From Lampris incognitus (lineage: Eukaryota > Chordata > Actinopteri > Lampriformes > Lampridae): a DNA stretch of 64,000 nucleotides. Position numbers and translations under genes: made by a program. Where the stretch lies: positions 142,395,345-142,459,344 of the forward strand of contig NC_079211.1 of the NCBI RefSeq assembly GCF_029633865.1, in the 5' to 3' direction. This document shows positions 33,376 through 46,180 of the stretch, in pieces (position 1 is the stretch's first letter; each line of letters begins with the position of its first letter). Under the pieces are notes generated by a model that was not told the DNA's origin, searched no databases, and was given only the letters and a program-made list of their open reading frames with translations.

Positions 33376-33760
33376 CTTTTTCTTGTCTTGTGAAAACTCT
33401 TAATTCATATTACATGAGCGTATGTTCTTAGTCTGTTAATGAGTGTCTGTGTATACTTGCATGTATCATGAATGAGGGTTCTTGGTGTGTGTGTGTGTGT
33501 GTGTTTGTGTGTTGTGACTTTGATTCATGGTACTGCTGTAACATGGGTGTTTATGGGATGCATTTTTGTCGGATGCTGTGCTGAACTGTATCTCTGTCGT
33601 TTGCTATATCTGGCATTATTTATAGATACATACAGTTGTGCATACCACATTGCTGTGACTGTTTCCTGTCATATGCTGCCTGGAGAATGCCACTTTCCAA
33701 CCCCCTTGAGGGTTTTTAGACAATTCTCCTCTTTCTTTTTCCAAAGAGGAGGTTTATGGA
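33376..33760 (+). repeat. Dispersed repeat, copy 1
   Basis: Nearly identical to 41318-41800, starting CTTGTCTTGTGAAAACTC and including a short (TG)n at about 33486-33503. Function unknown. In this copy the RTE LINE end that follows is complete. Confidence 0.8.
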
Positions 33761-33886
33761 TGTGGTGAGGGAGGACATGTAGGTGGCTGGTGTGAAAGAG
33801 GAAGATGCAGAGGACAGGAAGAGATGGAAACGAATGATCCGCTGTGGCGCCCCCTAACGGGAGCAGCCAAAAGTAGTAGTAGTAGC
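33740..33886 (+). mobile_element. RTE LINE 3' end, severely truncated
   Basis: Begins within the RTE C-terminus (AAAGAGGAGGTTTATGGATG, coding for KRRFMDV) and ends GGGAGCAGCC...(TAG)n, the same 3' end as the LINE at 5069-6629. Confidence 0.85.
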
Positions 33887-34639
33887 TGTTGTAGATTCTT
33901 TTTCCAATTTATATATGTATAAATTTATTTTTATATCTATAAATATCAGTGGATAAATCAAATATTGGTTAACCCTGTTATGAGAAAGATTTCAAGGGCA
34001 CACTTGCTGACAATTCAACTGGCAGCTAAATGGTTTGTCTGACCTGTCATAGACCCATGCATATCTGCCATGCGTGTTCATGTTGCATCTCTAATTGTAA
34101 ACCAAATTTTACTCATCATGTGAAAACTGTGGACACCAGTGTCGACTAAATATCATCAAAATGTTGTTGGAAAGTACTAATTTCATGTTTCAAAGAAAAA
34201 ACTTTATCATGCTTACATTTTTTTTATTATTCTAGTCAACAGTTTATCAGCCAAGCATGTTTTGTTTTTTTACTTTAGTTTTATTATTTTGAATATAAAA
34301 CACACAACTAGTACAACAGATGGGGTCATCTACGACAATGTGAAATGCCAGCCATCACTCAAATCAGAAAACGGAAAACAAAAATTGGGCTGGCAGATTG
34401 GGTTTGGCAGTGCTTCATGTCCATAGCTGTCCTTTGGGGTACCCACGAATCACCACTTGGATCCATAATAAAAGAGGATACTCCCAAAGGGGGAGTGTTC
34501 CTCCATACCTTCACAAGGCCCACTTTAAAAGTCCCAGCACAGAAAAGTACAGAGTTCTGCACACACAGCAAACATACCGTAATGAGATTATCTCCGATCC
34601 AAGTCAGCCAAGCATGGTTTAAGTGTTTTGCAAATGAAT
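33887..34639. other. No feature recognised
   Basis: About 750 bases, AT-rich at first. A 98-codon frame (34345-34641, plus) gives no motif that I know, and I do not call it a gene. Confidence 0.5.
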
Positions 34640-34845
34640 AATCAAATGTCGGTGTATTTCATCATGTGGTGGAGATGCATATGGACTCCTTTCTACAGCT
34701 TCTCAAGCACAACCAAAGATAAAAACAAACAAGCGGGGAGTGAAATTAAGATAGTGAATTTGATTAAAAGAAACAAATAAATAAATAAAACGCCAAACCA
34801 CCATTTATCATTTTTGTGGTAAAAACTTTACTTGGTATATAAGTA
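34640..34845. repeat. MSMB 3' flank shared with copies A/B
   Basis: Matches 7510-7715 and 22410-22620. Near 34820-34845 it has TTTACTTGGTATATAAGTATC, the uninterrupted form of the L1 target. Confidence 0.8.
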
Positions 34846-34891
34846 TCAGGAAAAAAGCAAACAACAAAGACGTTCATAATGAATGGATTCA

Positions 34892-34897
34892 TTTATT
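34892..34897 (-). terminator. Polyadenylation signal of MSMB C
   Basis: AATAAA on the minus strand, about 87 bases after the stop codon. Confidence 0.6.
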
Positions 34898-34983
34898 CAG
34901 GTATTAAAATGGATTCTATTGAGAAACATATAAGGGAATATGCAAACCAAGTAAGGTCATTGCAGGGCAGAACAATTATTCCA

Positions 34984-37900
34984 TCACTTTCCTACAGCTG
35001 AGTACCTGGGGCATGGGGTGGAGGGGTCATCCCTCATGTGAACTTTGTATTTACATGCTCCTGCATCAAACACTGACACGCAGTCTTCGGGGAAATCGAC
35101 TGGGGTTAAATACCTACACAAACACATTGCACATTAGAAATCATAGTACTTTGTAAGAGAGGTGAATGGTACCGTCCTCCCACACAGCAGTGACGTTCTT
35201 TAACGGCATACTAACGCCTGGCAGCATCCTCCACAGGAACAGTCCATACATGCACTGTTCCTCCACTTGGATCCTACAGCGTGCCAAGTCTTATCCCATT
35301 CATCCTGACAATGGGTTATACCTGTGGGTGCAAAATATACACCAAATGACAACATTTGCAAAATTGGCAACAACATTCATGCCGCACATGTTTTAGTATA
35401 GCGTTGTTAACTACTGCTATTGTAGTTATTGCCTGCTTTTTTATTAACCAGTTATTTACTGATGAATGGAGACTGTCCTCCACCAAAAAACGACCCCGTA
35501 GGTCGTTTGTACAAGCAGCTTATTATGACCCATAGTTACGTTTTAAGCTACTTCCTCGCGGTCCTCCGTAATTATAACACGTTACTTTCCCTAGGCTATC
35601 GTGAGAACGAATATTAATAAAAGCAAAGTTTAATGTCACGTAGCGGTTATAATGTCCATGCTAGGTGACTTTCTAACTTCTGGCTAACGTTAAGTTAGCT
35701 TTTATAACGTTATTCATAGATAAACATACTGCTAATAGCAATCTTAGCTACTATACTAGACAGCGAAACAACACAAAAACGCACTGACCACATATTCTAT
35801 TGTTCTAAAATTTTTTAAAAACCCACAATGCACCAAGGCGAAAAGTATCTGTGGCATATCTCCTGCCGCCGGTAGGGGCGCTAACTTGGGAAACGCTCCT
35901 GTGGGTCGTATTAGAGGACAAACGACCTACAGTGCACCCGGAAAGTATTCACACCCCTTCACTTCCCCCACATTTTGTTATGTTACAGCCTTATTCCAAA
36001 ATGGATTAAATTCCTTTTTTTCCTCATCAATCTACACACAATACCCCATAATGACAAAGTGAAAAAGGTTTTGTAGAATTTTTTGCAAATTTATTAAAAA
36101 TAAAAAACTGAAATATTGCATATACATAAGTATTCACACCCTTTGCTATGACACTCAAAATTGAGCTCAGGTTCATCCTGTTTCCTCTGATCATGCTTGA
36201 GATGTTTCTACATCTTGATTGGAGTCCACCTGTAGTAAATTCAATGGATTGGACATGATTTGGAAAGGCACACACCTGTCTATATAAGGTCCCACTGTTG
36301 ACAGTGCATGTCAGAGCAGAAACCAAGTCATGAAGTCAAAGGAATTGTCTGTGGACCTCTGAGACAGGATTGTATCGAGGCACAGATCTGGGGAAGGATA
36401 CAAAAAAATTCTACAGCTTTGAAGGTCCCGAAGAGCACAGTGGTCTCCATCATTCGTAAATGGAAGTAGTTTGGATCCACCAGGACTCTTCCTAGAGCTC
36501 GCCACCCAGCCAAACTGAGCAATCGGGGGAGAAGGGCCTTGGTCAGAGAGGTGACCAAGAACCCGATGGTCACTCTGACAGAACTCCAGCGTTCCTCTGT
36601 GGAGATGGGAGAACTTTCCAGAAGGACAACCATCTCTGCAGCACTCCACCAATCAGGCCTTTATGGTAGAGTGGCCAGACGGAAGCCTCTGCTCGGTAAA
36701 AGGCACATGACAGCCCGCTTGGAGTTTGCCAGAAAGCACATAAAGGACTCTCAGACCATGAGAGACAAGATTCTCTGGTCTGATGAAACCAAGATTGAAC
36801 TCTTTGGCATGAATGCCAAACGTCACATCTGGAGGAAACCAGGCACCTCTCATCACCTTGCTAATACCATCCCTACAGTGAAGCATGGTGGTGGCAGCAT
36901 CATGCTGTGGGGATGTTTTTCAGCGGCAGGAACTGGGAGACTAGTCAGGATCGAGGGAAAGATGAATGGAGCAAAGTACAGAGATCCTTGATGAAAACCT
37001 GCTCCAGAGCGCTCAGGACCTCAGACTGGGGCGAAGGTTTACCTTTCAACACGACAACGACCCTAAGCAGACAGCCAAGACAACGAAGGAGTGGCTTCGG
37101 GACAAGTCTGTGAATGTCCTTGAGTGGCCCAGCCAGAGCCCAGACTTGAACCCCATTGAACATCTCTGGAAAGACCTGAAAATAGCTGTGCAGCGACGCT
37201 CCCCATCTAACCTTACAGAGCTCAAGAGGATCTGCAGAGAAGAATGGGAGAAATACCCCAAATATAGGTGTGCTTGTAGCTTGTAGCTTCATACCCAAGA
37301 AGACTTGAGGCTGTAATCGCTGCCAAGGGTGCCTCAACCAAGTACTGAGTAAAGGGTGTGAATACTTATGTACATGCAATATTTCAGTTTTTTATTTTTA
37401 ATAAATTTGTAAAAATTTCTACAAAACCTTTTTGGCTTTGTCATTATGGGGTATTGTATGTAGATTGATGAGAAAAAAATGAATTTAATCCATTTTGGAA
37501 TAAGGCTGTAACATAACAAAATGTGGGGAAAGTGAAGGGGTGTGGATGCTTTCCGGGTGCATTGTATGTGATTGTATGGGTTAGAGGACTTGTTGTATGA
37601 ATGCTATTTTATGTTATCTATGAATTAAAGTGCAAATTCTTATAGTGACTCCTGCACTGTTTTTTTTTAATTTCTTATTTCCTTCTAACTATTTTCATTT
37701 GTTTATCAGTTTATTTGTTAATGGTAATGTTTACGTATGTTTACCTTGTAGTGGCATGCGATTTCGGGAGCACACCGCATTTGCATTTGAAGGCAGCACA
37801 CAAAAGAATAAAGCTAGAGCCAAGTATTTCTTCACAGAAAACAAAAAAAGGAAAAGAAAGATATCAGATTATTAATTTGATCCCTGGATATGCCGTAACC

Positions 37901-38866
37901 AAAGACATTTAACCACTTTCACAATATTTTCAAAGTCTGAGACATAGTCTGCTTAAACATACTCATCAGGAGTCTTAAAGAGGGGAAACATCTATTGTGT
38001 AATGTTGACTTGGTGGCTGCAGCCTGTTAAGGTGAATGACATTGCGAGGATGAAATCCAGTGAGCTAATCATGCATGTGTGTGTGTGTGTGTGTGGGGGG
38101 GGCTCATGATACAACAAACTATAGAGGACCCAGTCTAAACAATGTTGTAATCTTTGAAAATCATGACTTTAGGTTACACTGTCTATATATAAAAAAGAAC
38201 AAACAAACAAAACGAAACAAGCAAAAACATTTTTTTTCTATTTATTTCTGATTTTCTCCCAATTTAGTGGCCAATCAATTCCTATTTCAGTTCAAACACC
38301 CACCCTCGTACTGCATGCGTTCGCCAACTGCATTTCTCCGGCTGGCAGTCTCGAAGGAGACGCCTCCCCACTTTCGTGACAAGGCGACTCCAGGCCGAAC
38401 CACTGCTTTTTTTCCCCACACACACACACACACACACACAGAGACGCATTCATGTGACGAACACAAGCCGACTCCGCCCCCCTCCCGAAGACAGCGCTGC
38501 CAAGTATTGCTGCTACATCGAGTCCGGCCATGAGTCAGATCTGAAGAGACCGGGGCGCGAACCTCGGTCCCCAGTGAGCATTTGCATTGATACAAAGCCG
38601 ATGCTTAGACCGCTACACTACCGTGGATTCAAACAAAACAAAGTTTTATCAACTGTCTTTTGATCATTTGTGGAAAAACTTGGTAAATATATAGATCAGG
38701 AACAAACATAACCCCCAATTCTCCAGTTATAGATTTTCCCTACATATTTGTTTGGTGGTGTGCTGATTAGGGCATATTTCAAATTATCCAAAACCTCGTA
38801 ACAATAAACAAAAAAACGAATATATGCATACATATATGTATATAAATTATAACAAACACTCACCAT
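34984..38866 (-). CDS. msmb-like: Beta-microseminoprotein-like gene, copy C, complete and divergent
   Basis: Exons: 38864-38866, 37745-37829, 35216-35321 and 34984-35113, giving 107 codons. Exon 2 is 85 nt, one codon longer than in A, B and D, and after the signal peptide reads [10 protein letters not shown] instead of CYVKPMKPG. Exon 3 has [14 protein letters not shown] and keeps [10 protein letters not shown]. Exon 4 has [20 protein letters not shown] and ends PRYSAVGK. All ten cysteines and the GT-AG sites are kept, although the exon 3 donor is GTTAGT. A Tc1 element fills intron 2 and a SINE intron 1. It is probably functional and changing faster than copy B. Confidence 0.88.
35930..37564 (+). 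mobile_element. Tc1/mariner element 2 in MSMB C intron 2
   Basis: Ends CAGTGCACCCGGAAAG and CTTTCCGGGTGCATTG are inverted and extend for about 80 bases. TA is duplicated (35928-35929, 37565-37566). Copies B and D have the empty site (CGACCTATGTGGTCG). Confidence 0.95.
36330..37348 (+). pseudogene. Tc1-like transposase 2
   Basis: Starts [10 protein letters not shown], then TGA, then [16 protein letters not shown]. The catalytic domain includes [21 protein letters not shown] and [14 protein letters not shown], so the DD34E residues are present. Frameshifts occur near 36420, 36985 and 37270. The end is KGASTKY and TGA. Confidence 0.9.
38240..38632 (-). mobile_element. tRNA-derived SINE in MSMB C intron 1
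   Basis: Same insertion as in copies A and B, with a different internal (CA)n and a deleted middle. A- and B-box-like sequences are near 38545-38625 on the minus strand. Confidence 0.72.
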
Positions 38867-39132
38867 AGTGGCCGTCGGACTGTCCCGTATCTGTTAGATG
38901 ATGTGAATGGTGGTGAGATAGTGAATTTAATATACAGGATTGTATCTTCTCAATGGGGTGACCTCCCTTTTAAATAATGGCTGTTCAGAGACCTTTGGAA
39001 TTAAACAAGGGTGTAGGTATAGCCCCTGCCAAGACATTTAATCTCGTTTAAAAGCTGATTTCACACACAACAAACACGTTTTGTTAATGATTACTCACCA
39101 CTCTTCTCCTTTGTTTTCGCAATTTTCTGTAG

Positions 39133-39256
39133 ATTTTCACTTCGAAGAACGTGAAGAAAGTTTTGATTGTAATCGACAGAGACTGGAGCAGCATTTTGCA
39201 GCTAATGGCTTGGACCAAAAAGCGGAGAAAACCAAGCCGGTGTTTCTCACGGTGGT
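39133..39256 (+). mobile_element. Gypsy-2 gag fragment next to MSMB C
   Basis: The MSMB 5' flank (GCAATTTTCTGTA) is joined directly to gag coding sequence (DFHFEER...SFDCNRQRLEQHFAANG). The LTR and leader seen in copies A/B are missing. It is cut at 39256 by a hAT end. Confidence 0.75.
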
Positions 39257-41317
39257 AGGTAGGGTTGCCAACTCCTTGAAATGGAAATAAGGAACGGGGG
39301 ACAGGGACTGGGGTTGGATGGACGGGGCGACGCGGGCATAGCAAAAATGTGCCTTACACTCGGGGCCGGATTAAATGGATAGATTACACTCGGCAGAGCA
39401 TTTTTTTTGGTCCCACCCCCAAACAAGCACATTTTGATTCTTTGTAAACAAACAACATTACTTTTAACTGCCACATGGTTATTATGGTTAATTAGTTAGG
39501 TATATATTTTTGTTTATTATTATTATTATTATCTATTTATAGTTCGTTACTCGCAATTTGATAGTCACGAATTTAAAGGGGAAAGTATAGGCTTACATTT
39601 ATATATCGTATTTATATTCATTTATATTTATTTGCATTTGACATTTAATTTCATTTTTTGTCTTTACATATTCAGATTTGGGTATTTAAGTGGAAAGCGT
39701 AGGCTACTCACATTTACAGTTGCTTTCTCCTGACTTTTGATAAAGTGAAGTCTTTGATGATGTCGTCATAATCCAGGGAGGTGGTAAATTCGTTCTCAAT
39801 CGCCAACAATGCAAAAACGTTCAGTTTCTTGTCCTTCACTGTTCACGGATCTCAGGTACGTTTTAACGCATTTCAGCAAAGAAAACGACCTTTCTCCTGA
39901 GCAGTTTGGAATGGGTTATGTCAGATACATATGAAGGCAAATGTCAATGTTAGGGAATGCATTCTCCAGGCCAAGCTCTCTGAGCTTCTTATACATGCCC
40001 GTGACTGATTGTTCACGCTTTGCCATTACATTGAGCTGAACTGACAGAACTCTTCCGTAAAGTCATTTTCAAGATCATGTGGATATATGTCTTTGAGATT
40101 TTCTGCCGTTGCACGCACTTCTCGGATGTCCATAGAATTGACTTTTGTAAGAAAACCGAATTTTTCCTCCACTTTTTTGTAGGCGTCATTGTATCATCGC
40201 AGTGCCTGTGAGGTAGTCACAGGTGACATAATGTGTGTCAATCAAGAATGCATCCCGTCCTGAGTGTCTGACGTCTGGAGTTGCACGCTCGCTTAACATT
40301 ACTTTCCTTGCTCAAGTTCTTTGGCTATCAGCCCTGTAGCCCTCAGTTGCTGTAAGAGTTTTAGCCTCTGCTTCGTATGCTTCAAATGCATTTCTGGCCT
40401 TGCCTGTGAGTTCTATCAGTGAACTGTACAGAATAGGAACTGTGCGTATATCTATTCGTACCCCCTGCAACGCTTTGCTGGTTAAATGTATTCTTTTGAG
40501 AATGCTTCTTGAATGGTTTTGTAGCCATATCTCAGAGCCTTCGTTGCATCAGCTCTCGCAGACCACCCAGTGGCAGAAAGGCTTTTCAATATCAGACCTC
40601 GCTCCCATTTTGTTAGGTGTGATGATAGAACTGCCGTGTCGAAACTGAGAAAAAGTTGTATAGACTTTGAATGAAGCCGAAAAACGAAACTGCTTCTAGG
40701 GCAACATTCTATTGCACGTGTACCAACCAAATTAAGAGAATGTGCAGAGCATGGTACAAATTCAGCGAGAGGGTTTTCCTTTCTTATTCTAGCCTGAAGT
40801 CCAGAACCTTCCATATTATTGGCATTATCGTAGCTTTGGTCATGACAGTCCAGCAAATCAATGTCCAATTCTTTTAATGCTGATTTGAGCGTTGTCTCCA
40901 TGTGTTCTGCACTGTGACCATGCAGTGGTATGAATTCTAAAAACCTCTCCAAAGGTTCGCCACTCTTCTGCTGGACATAGCGAATTATCAAGGCGAGCTG
41001 ATCAACATGTGTGATGTCAGGTGTTGAATCGACAATGATAAAAAAATACTTGCCATCTTTAATTTCTTTAACAATGGCACGCAGGACCTTTTCAGCAATC
41101 AGCTGAATAAACTCATCGCAAACGGTAGAGGACAAATAATTAGTATTTCCCCAGCCCTTGTTTCCGTATTTGGCTAAATGTTCTGATAACAGCAGATCAA
41201 AGCGACTAATTATCTCGAAGCAGCCCAAAAAGTTCCCATTGTGGGGCGATGCTAACAGCTCATCATCACCGCGGAAGGGCAGTCCTCGGGAAGAAAGAAA
41301 TTGGATAGTCGCCACTA
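39257..41317 (-). mobile_element. hAT element (ZMYM1-like), right-hand part lost
   Basis: The left edge reads AGGGTTGCCAACTCC, close to the hAT end at 54725-59729. The minus strand encodes a transposase (39720-41315). The other end is missing, replaced by the dispersed repeat at 41318. Bases 39290-39720 are AT-rich non-coding element DNA. Confidence 0.75.
39720..41315 (-). pseudogene. hAT transposase of ZMYM1/DUF4371 type
   Basis: A 277-codon open segment (41315-40482) covers the DUF4371-like region: NYLSSTVCDEFIQLIAEKVL, IIVDSTPDITHVDQLALIIR, CHDQSYDNANNMEGSGLQAR and VPCSAHSLNLVG. A shifted C-terminal portion nearer 39730-39880 contains KKLNVFALLAIENEFTTSLD. Frameshifts separate the parts. 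ZMYM1-like proteins are hAT-derived nuclear proteins. This one is a transposon relic. Confidence 0.85.
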
Positions 41318-41800
<483 letters not shown>

Positions 41801-42264
41801 ATTAGTCAGGCGGCTTAGGACCAGATTTGAGAAGGATGGGGACACGCCGGACAAAAGCACGAAATTTTTCCACATGCTCTCCATCACCATAGCTTTCAAT
41901 TTTTGATGGGAGCCACTTCATCAAGATGGCGGATGGCGGCCGGCGGCCATCTTGGAAGTGCCAATATGTCAGCTTCCAAGCCACTTAGAAGGTCAATCTT
42001 GGTGTCAAAATATACATTTTCTGGGTCAATGAATGCATTAAAGCTATTGAGAATATCACTAGATGATTATTTGTGCCAAGATCAAATAAATATGTTCATT
42101 CTGACAATGTATTTACATAATTTTCAACTCAGTTCCTAAACAGTCAGACATACATTAATATAGGTCATATACATGTACACTGAAAAACTGACAACATGCA
42201 TGAGTTGAATTGAACTTTATTATCTTCACTAAGATAATATATAATATTCTAAGATAAAGTATAT
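41801..42264. other. 3' flank of the nuclease-like gene
   Basis: Non-coding. It includes GATGGCGGATGGCGGCCGGCGGCCATC, a GC-rich imperfect palindrome (about 41928-41955). The start coincides with an abrupt break in the dispersed repeat, so it may be the edge of a mobile unit. Confidence 0.45.
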
Positions 42265-44324
42265 TCAAATTATGTCACATTTACAACTGCAAAGATCTGT
42301 GCAATTCCAGTGTGCCTTTTTGCATGAGCACCTTGCACCACAACCACTTGTGTTTTGAAAACTGCACTTGACTAGTTCACTGCAGGCTTTTGACGCCATC
42401 GGTAGAATGCTCCACACAGGAAGCCAGACCTGGCTGTCTCCATCCAGTGTCCATCCCCATCCTTCTGGACTGGGTGTCGGCTGCTGGGCCAGTTCAGATG
42501 TCGCCCAGGTCCCAGACTGGTAAGCAGCTCGCTTCACGTGCTGCAGCAGTGAATCTTGCGTTGGTGGAATGTGTTCCATCGTTTTGTTCTTCTGGCAGAA
42601 CAACTCTCTCCGTGCTTCACTGACAGATTCCAAATCGCTCGTCTTGTCGTAAAGGACAACTGTGTAGCGCTCCAGAAGTCGAAAGTGTTGGGCATCTATG
42701 GTCACGGGAGTGTGCGGATTTGCTGTCATGTAGTTGAAGGCCTGCGTGACCTCGGGGTAGGAATTCCAAGCTACTCATGCTGACTTTTTCCCCTTACCAC
42801 AGAATGCTGAGGTTGTGTCACAGCCTGTGTAACAGTGGAAGATGGGAAGTGCTGTGGACTTGTCTTTGCCCAGAGCATGGCTGATGGTATTTATATGAAG
42901 ATATGTGTAATTCTTGCCAGTGCCAAAAGTGACCCAGATGTCTGCAGCTGGATACTTGGTGAGCAGGGCATGGAACTTGCCAATGAGGATAACGACAACA
43001 TCTGTATCCACAGTGCGTACCGAGCAGGTAGAAGAGCCATGCTCCAGGGCATCAAGCAAGTGAATCAGGATCCTGGTATCAGCCTCTTCATGGTTACATG
43101 GCAGCATGGAGTGGCTGGTGTCTGTGCCGACCACTCTAATGCTGGATGTAATGAAGACTAGCTTGCCCTCTGGCCACACAGTGGATGCAATCTTCGTGGA
43201 GAGTAAGGCAAAGAGTTCCTGCTTGTTCATGGGATCACGCAGGAAATCTGGCCAATTCCCTGGCAGCTTGTTCTGACCAGCCACCTTCCGTCATATCCCT
43301 TTGCCTCGCTTCTCCCTTGTTGACTCTTTTATGCTGCTGGTGATGTAAGTATCCCACACCACATCAACTCTTTCGGAGGTCTCCAAGTGTTTCATGATGT
43401 GGGGAACAAAGACAAAACTGGCATATTCATCGAATGTGGTAATATTGGTAGGGGACAGGAAGTGCACCATGGCAGCTCCGTCAAGTACTTTGACATCAAA
43501 AGTACCGGAAGGTTCCTGTTGTGTCTTCTGTGTTAGAACATTTAGCAGATCTGACTTCTTTCCCAGCTGTAGTTTCCCTCTGTCAGATAGAGAGGGAAGA
43601 TATGGATGGTTTTCATGCTTAAAGAAGATGCTCAGGTCCCCCTCTCTGTGTTGCATGGCTATATATAATCGGGAGAAGAGTGCCACATCATCCTTCAACA
43701 TTGAGATCTGCCCTGCCTGCTTGGTCCTCGTCTTGGGTGTTGGGCTTCTGAAGAGCGGCAGCGAGTTCTTTTTGATGGGCTCATGAATGGAGTGAGAGCG
43801 GTCCATAATCACTGTCTTATGGTACTTGTTGTACTGATCTCTGCCCACTGATTCCACTGTGCGGACTGTGTTAACCACAGACTCGTCAATCACATTCCGT
43901 GTGTCCAGCGTTAGTAGCTCGGGGGTATCATGTAGGAACGGATTGCTCATCCCACTGATGGTGTGCACCAGAGCTAGTGCTTGCTCTTTGAATGTCGTCT
44001 GTGTAGACATTCCTTCTTCATGGTGTTGTTGTTTATTGCCTTCTTCTAAGATATACTCCTGCTCAAACTCTTTTAGGATTCGTGCTTGTTCGGCCCTGCG
44101 ATCATCCACTTCTTGAATGCTGAGGGATTCTCGGTGAGTCCCACTGCACCCCCAGAACCCTTCACCAGATCATTATTCTGCTCATGAGCCTGGTCTATCG
44201 GTATGCTTGAGAATCTGTTTGTGGTCTTGGGAACAACCCAGTGGCCATGTTCTTTTTCTGACAGAAATAATTTGAATATAAATGGGAAATAACAAGAGAC
44301 AGCTCTGTCAAAGTTCATAAACAA
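42265..44324 (-). pseudogene. Uncharacterised FEN/XPG-like nuclease family protein with Cys-rich C-terminus
   Basis: One protein is spread over three pieces. 44324-44073 carries WVVPKTTNRFSSIPIDQAHE and GGAVGLTENPSAFKKWM; a one-base shift follows. 44109-43291 continues in the same frame as 43284-42775 and 42729-42265, parted only by TGA codons where Arg (GKGI-stop-RKVAG) and Trp (KKSA-stop-VAWNSYP) are expected. The middle piece holds three acidic motifs: NHEEADTRIL (about 43095-43066), TVDTDVVVILIG, and YTGCDTTSAFCGKGKKSA (about 42828-42778). Their order and form resemble the FEN1/XPG active site (EAEA, DxD, GSDYxxxIxGIGPKRA). The C-terminus is CSELVKC...CSCKKAHWNC...CSCKC, like a tesmin/TSO1 CXC domain. 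I recall similar unnamed proteins in fish and cnidarians but cannot name the family. The N-terminus was not found. Confidence 0.7.
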
Positions 44325-44549
44325 TCACACCAACTGGACTAGCATCAATGTACGTTGTGGTCATGTTCCCCCCAATGAATGTGTCATTTCACACATGCTT
44401 AATAATAATTTCCTATATAACAGTAAATGGCTAACTTTACTTACGTTATTGTCTACTGGAATGCTCATGCTGTGTGTTACAAAAATATGTTGTGCATAAT
44501 GTACATAATTGTGTAGCTATATTGCCAGAATGAACTAAATTATCTAATA
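44325..44549. other. 5' side of the nuclease-like gene
   Basis: AT-rich and non-coding as far as I can read. It ends where MSMB D 3' flank begins (ATATCAGAAAAAAGC at about 44550). Confidence 0.4.
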
Positions 44550-45532
44550 TCAGAAAAAAGCAAACAACAAAGAAGTTCATAATGAATGGATTCATTTATT
44601 CGGTTATTAAAATGGATTCTATTGAGAAACATATAAGGGAACATGCAAACCAAGTAAGGTCATAGCAGGGCAGAACAATTATTCCATCACTTTCCTACAG
44701 CTGAGAAAATGGGGCATGGGGCGGAGGGGTCATCCCTCATGTGAACTTTGTATTCACATGCTCCTGCATCAAACACTGACACGCAGTCATCGGGGAATTG
44801 GACTGGGGTGGAATACCTACACAAACACATTGCACATTAGAAATCACAGTACTTTGTAAGAGAGGTGAATGGTACTGTCCTCCCACACAGCAGTGACGTT
44901 CTTTAACGGCATACTCACGCCTGGCAGCATTCATCGCAGGTGCAGTCCATACATGCACTGTTCCTCCATTTGGATCCTAGTGTGCCAAGTCTTATCCACG
45001 TCATCCTGACAATGGGTCATACCTGTGGGTGCAAAATATACACCAAATGACATTTGCAAAATCAGCAACAACATTCATGCTGCACATGTTTTAGTATAGC
45101 ATTGTTAACTACTGCTATTGTAGTTATTGCCTGCTTTTTTATTAACCAGTTATTTACTGATGAATGGAGACTGTCCTCCACCAAAAAAGACTCCGTAGGT
45201 CGTTTGTTCAAGCAGCTTATTACGACCCATAGTTACGTTTCACGTTTTTTCGGCCCCCCTACGGATGCTGCTAACGGCACCCCCGTATACGCACCTATGG
45301 CACGAGGTATGTGGGGGTGGTTTTTGGAGGTCAGCGGTTCGGCTGGGACTTTGTAATGGCGAAGGTGTCCATTGCCCTCCTGGGTGCGGATTTCCTGCGC
45401 GCTTATGGACTGTTGGTAGACGATAAAAACTAGAGATGCACCGATTTCAATTTTCTTGACCCATTCCAATTTCCGATTTGTTAGTATTCTGACCTGCCGA
45501 TTCCGATTTTGGCCGATTCCGATTTTTTCTTT

Positions 45533-45799
45533 CTAAGAACAATAATTGACAGCAAACACAAACATTTTTGTAACTTCCAAAGCTACGAACTCCATAATTT
45601 TCCGCGAAATTATTGTGCGCTTTTCGTTGTGTGTTGAGAACGGTAGCATGGGCTGCTGGCTTGCGGCTGGCTCGTTGCTCTTTTTTCCCGCAGTTTTGGC
45701 TACCTTGCCTTTGTTAGCTTCATCAAATTTGGCATACTCACCGGGGTGGTGGTTTCTTAAGTGTCTGATTATGTTTGTGGTTCCAGACATTTTCAACAT
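45533..45799 (-). pseudogene. BED zinc finger fragment of hAT transposase
   Basis: GTTNIIRHLRNHHPGEYAKF is the C-terminal half of a BED finger (the His-x4-His part). A polar linker ending PMLPFSTHNEKRTI follows. The Cys-Cys half was lost, or lies across the nested insertion. Confidence 0.7.
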
Positions 45800-46180
45800 T
45801 AATCCTCCACGTCTTATTTTAATCTTGCATGTGTTGTAAACTGCGAGCTTTGTGTCTTCTTCATTAGGGATGCCCCCTGAAACCCGGTTCTAAACGGGAA
45901 CCGGTTCTAAATTAGTAAAAACCGGAGCATTTTTAAGATCCGACGTTTTCGGTTCTGCTATCGGTAGTCGGTAGGTACTCGAGAAATCATGGAGTGAGAT
46001 TTATATTGTGGCAATTGTGTTTTTCGGGGAATTTAAACGTCGCGAACATAATCTTGTTTGCCGTTTTCTCCATCTCTCTGTCTCTCTCTCTCTCTTACTG
46101 CGCGAGGGGCGGGGCTGTGCTGTGCTGTGCTCCACACACTCGCTCACACTCGCACAGACAGCTCTGCTGAAGGGCTCATC

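Noticed and set aside
34345-34641. 98-codon frame as a host gene
   Set aside because: No start context, domain or splice partner, no duplicate, and an overlapping frame on the other strand is equally long.
44073-44324. Separate small gene upstream of the nuclease-like ORF
   Set aside because: Its end (FKKWMIAGP) overlaps the start of the next piece in a neighbouring frame and reads as the same protein across a one-base shift.
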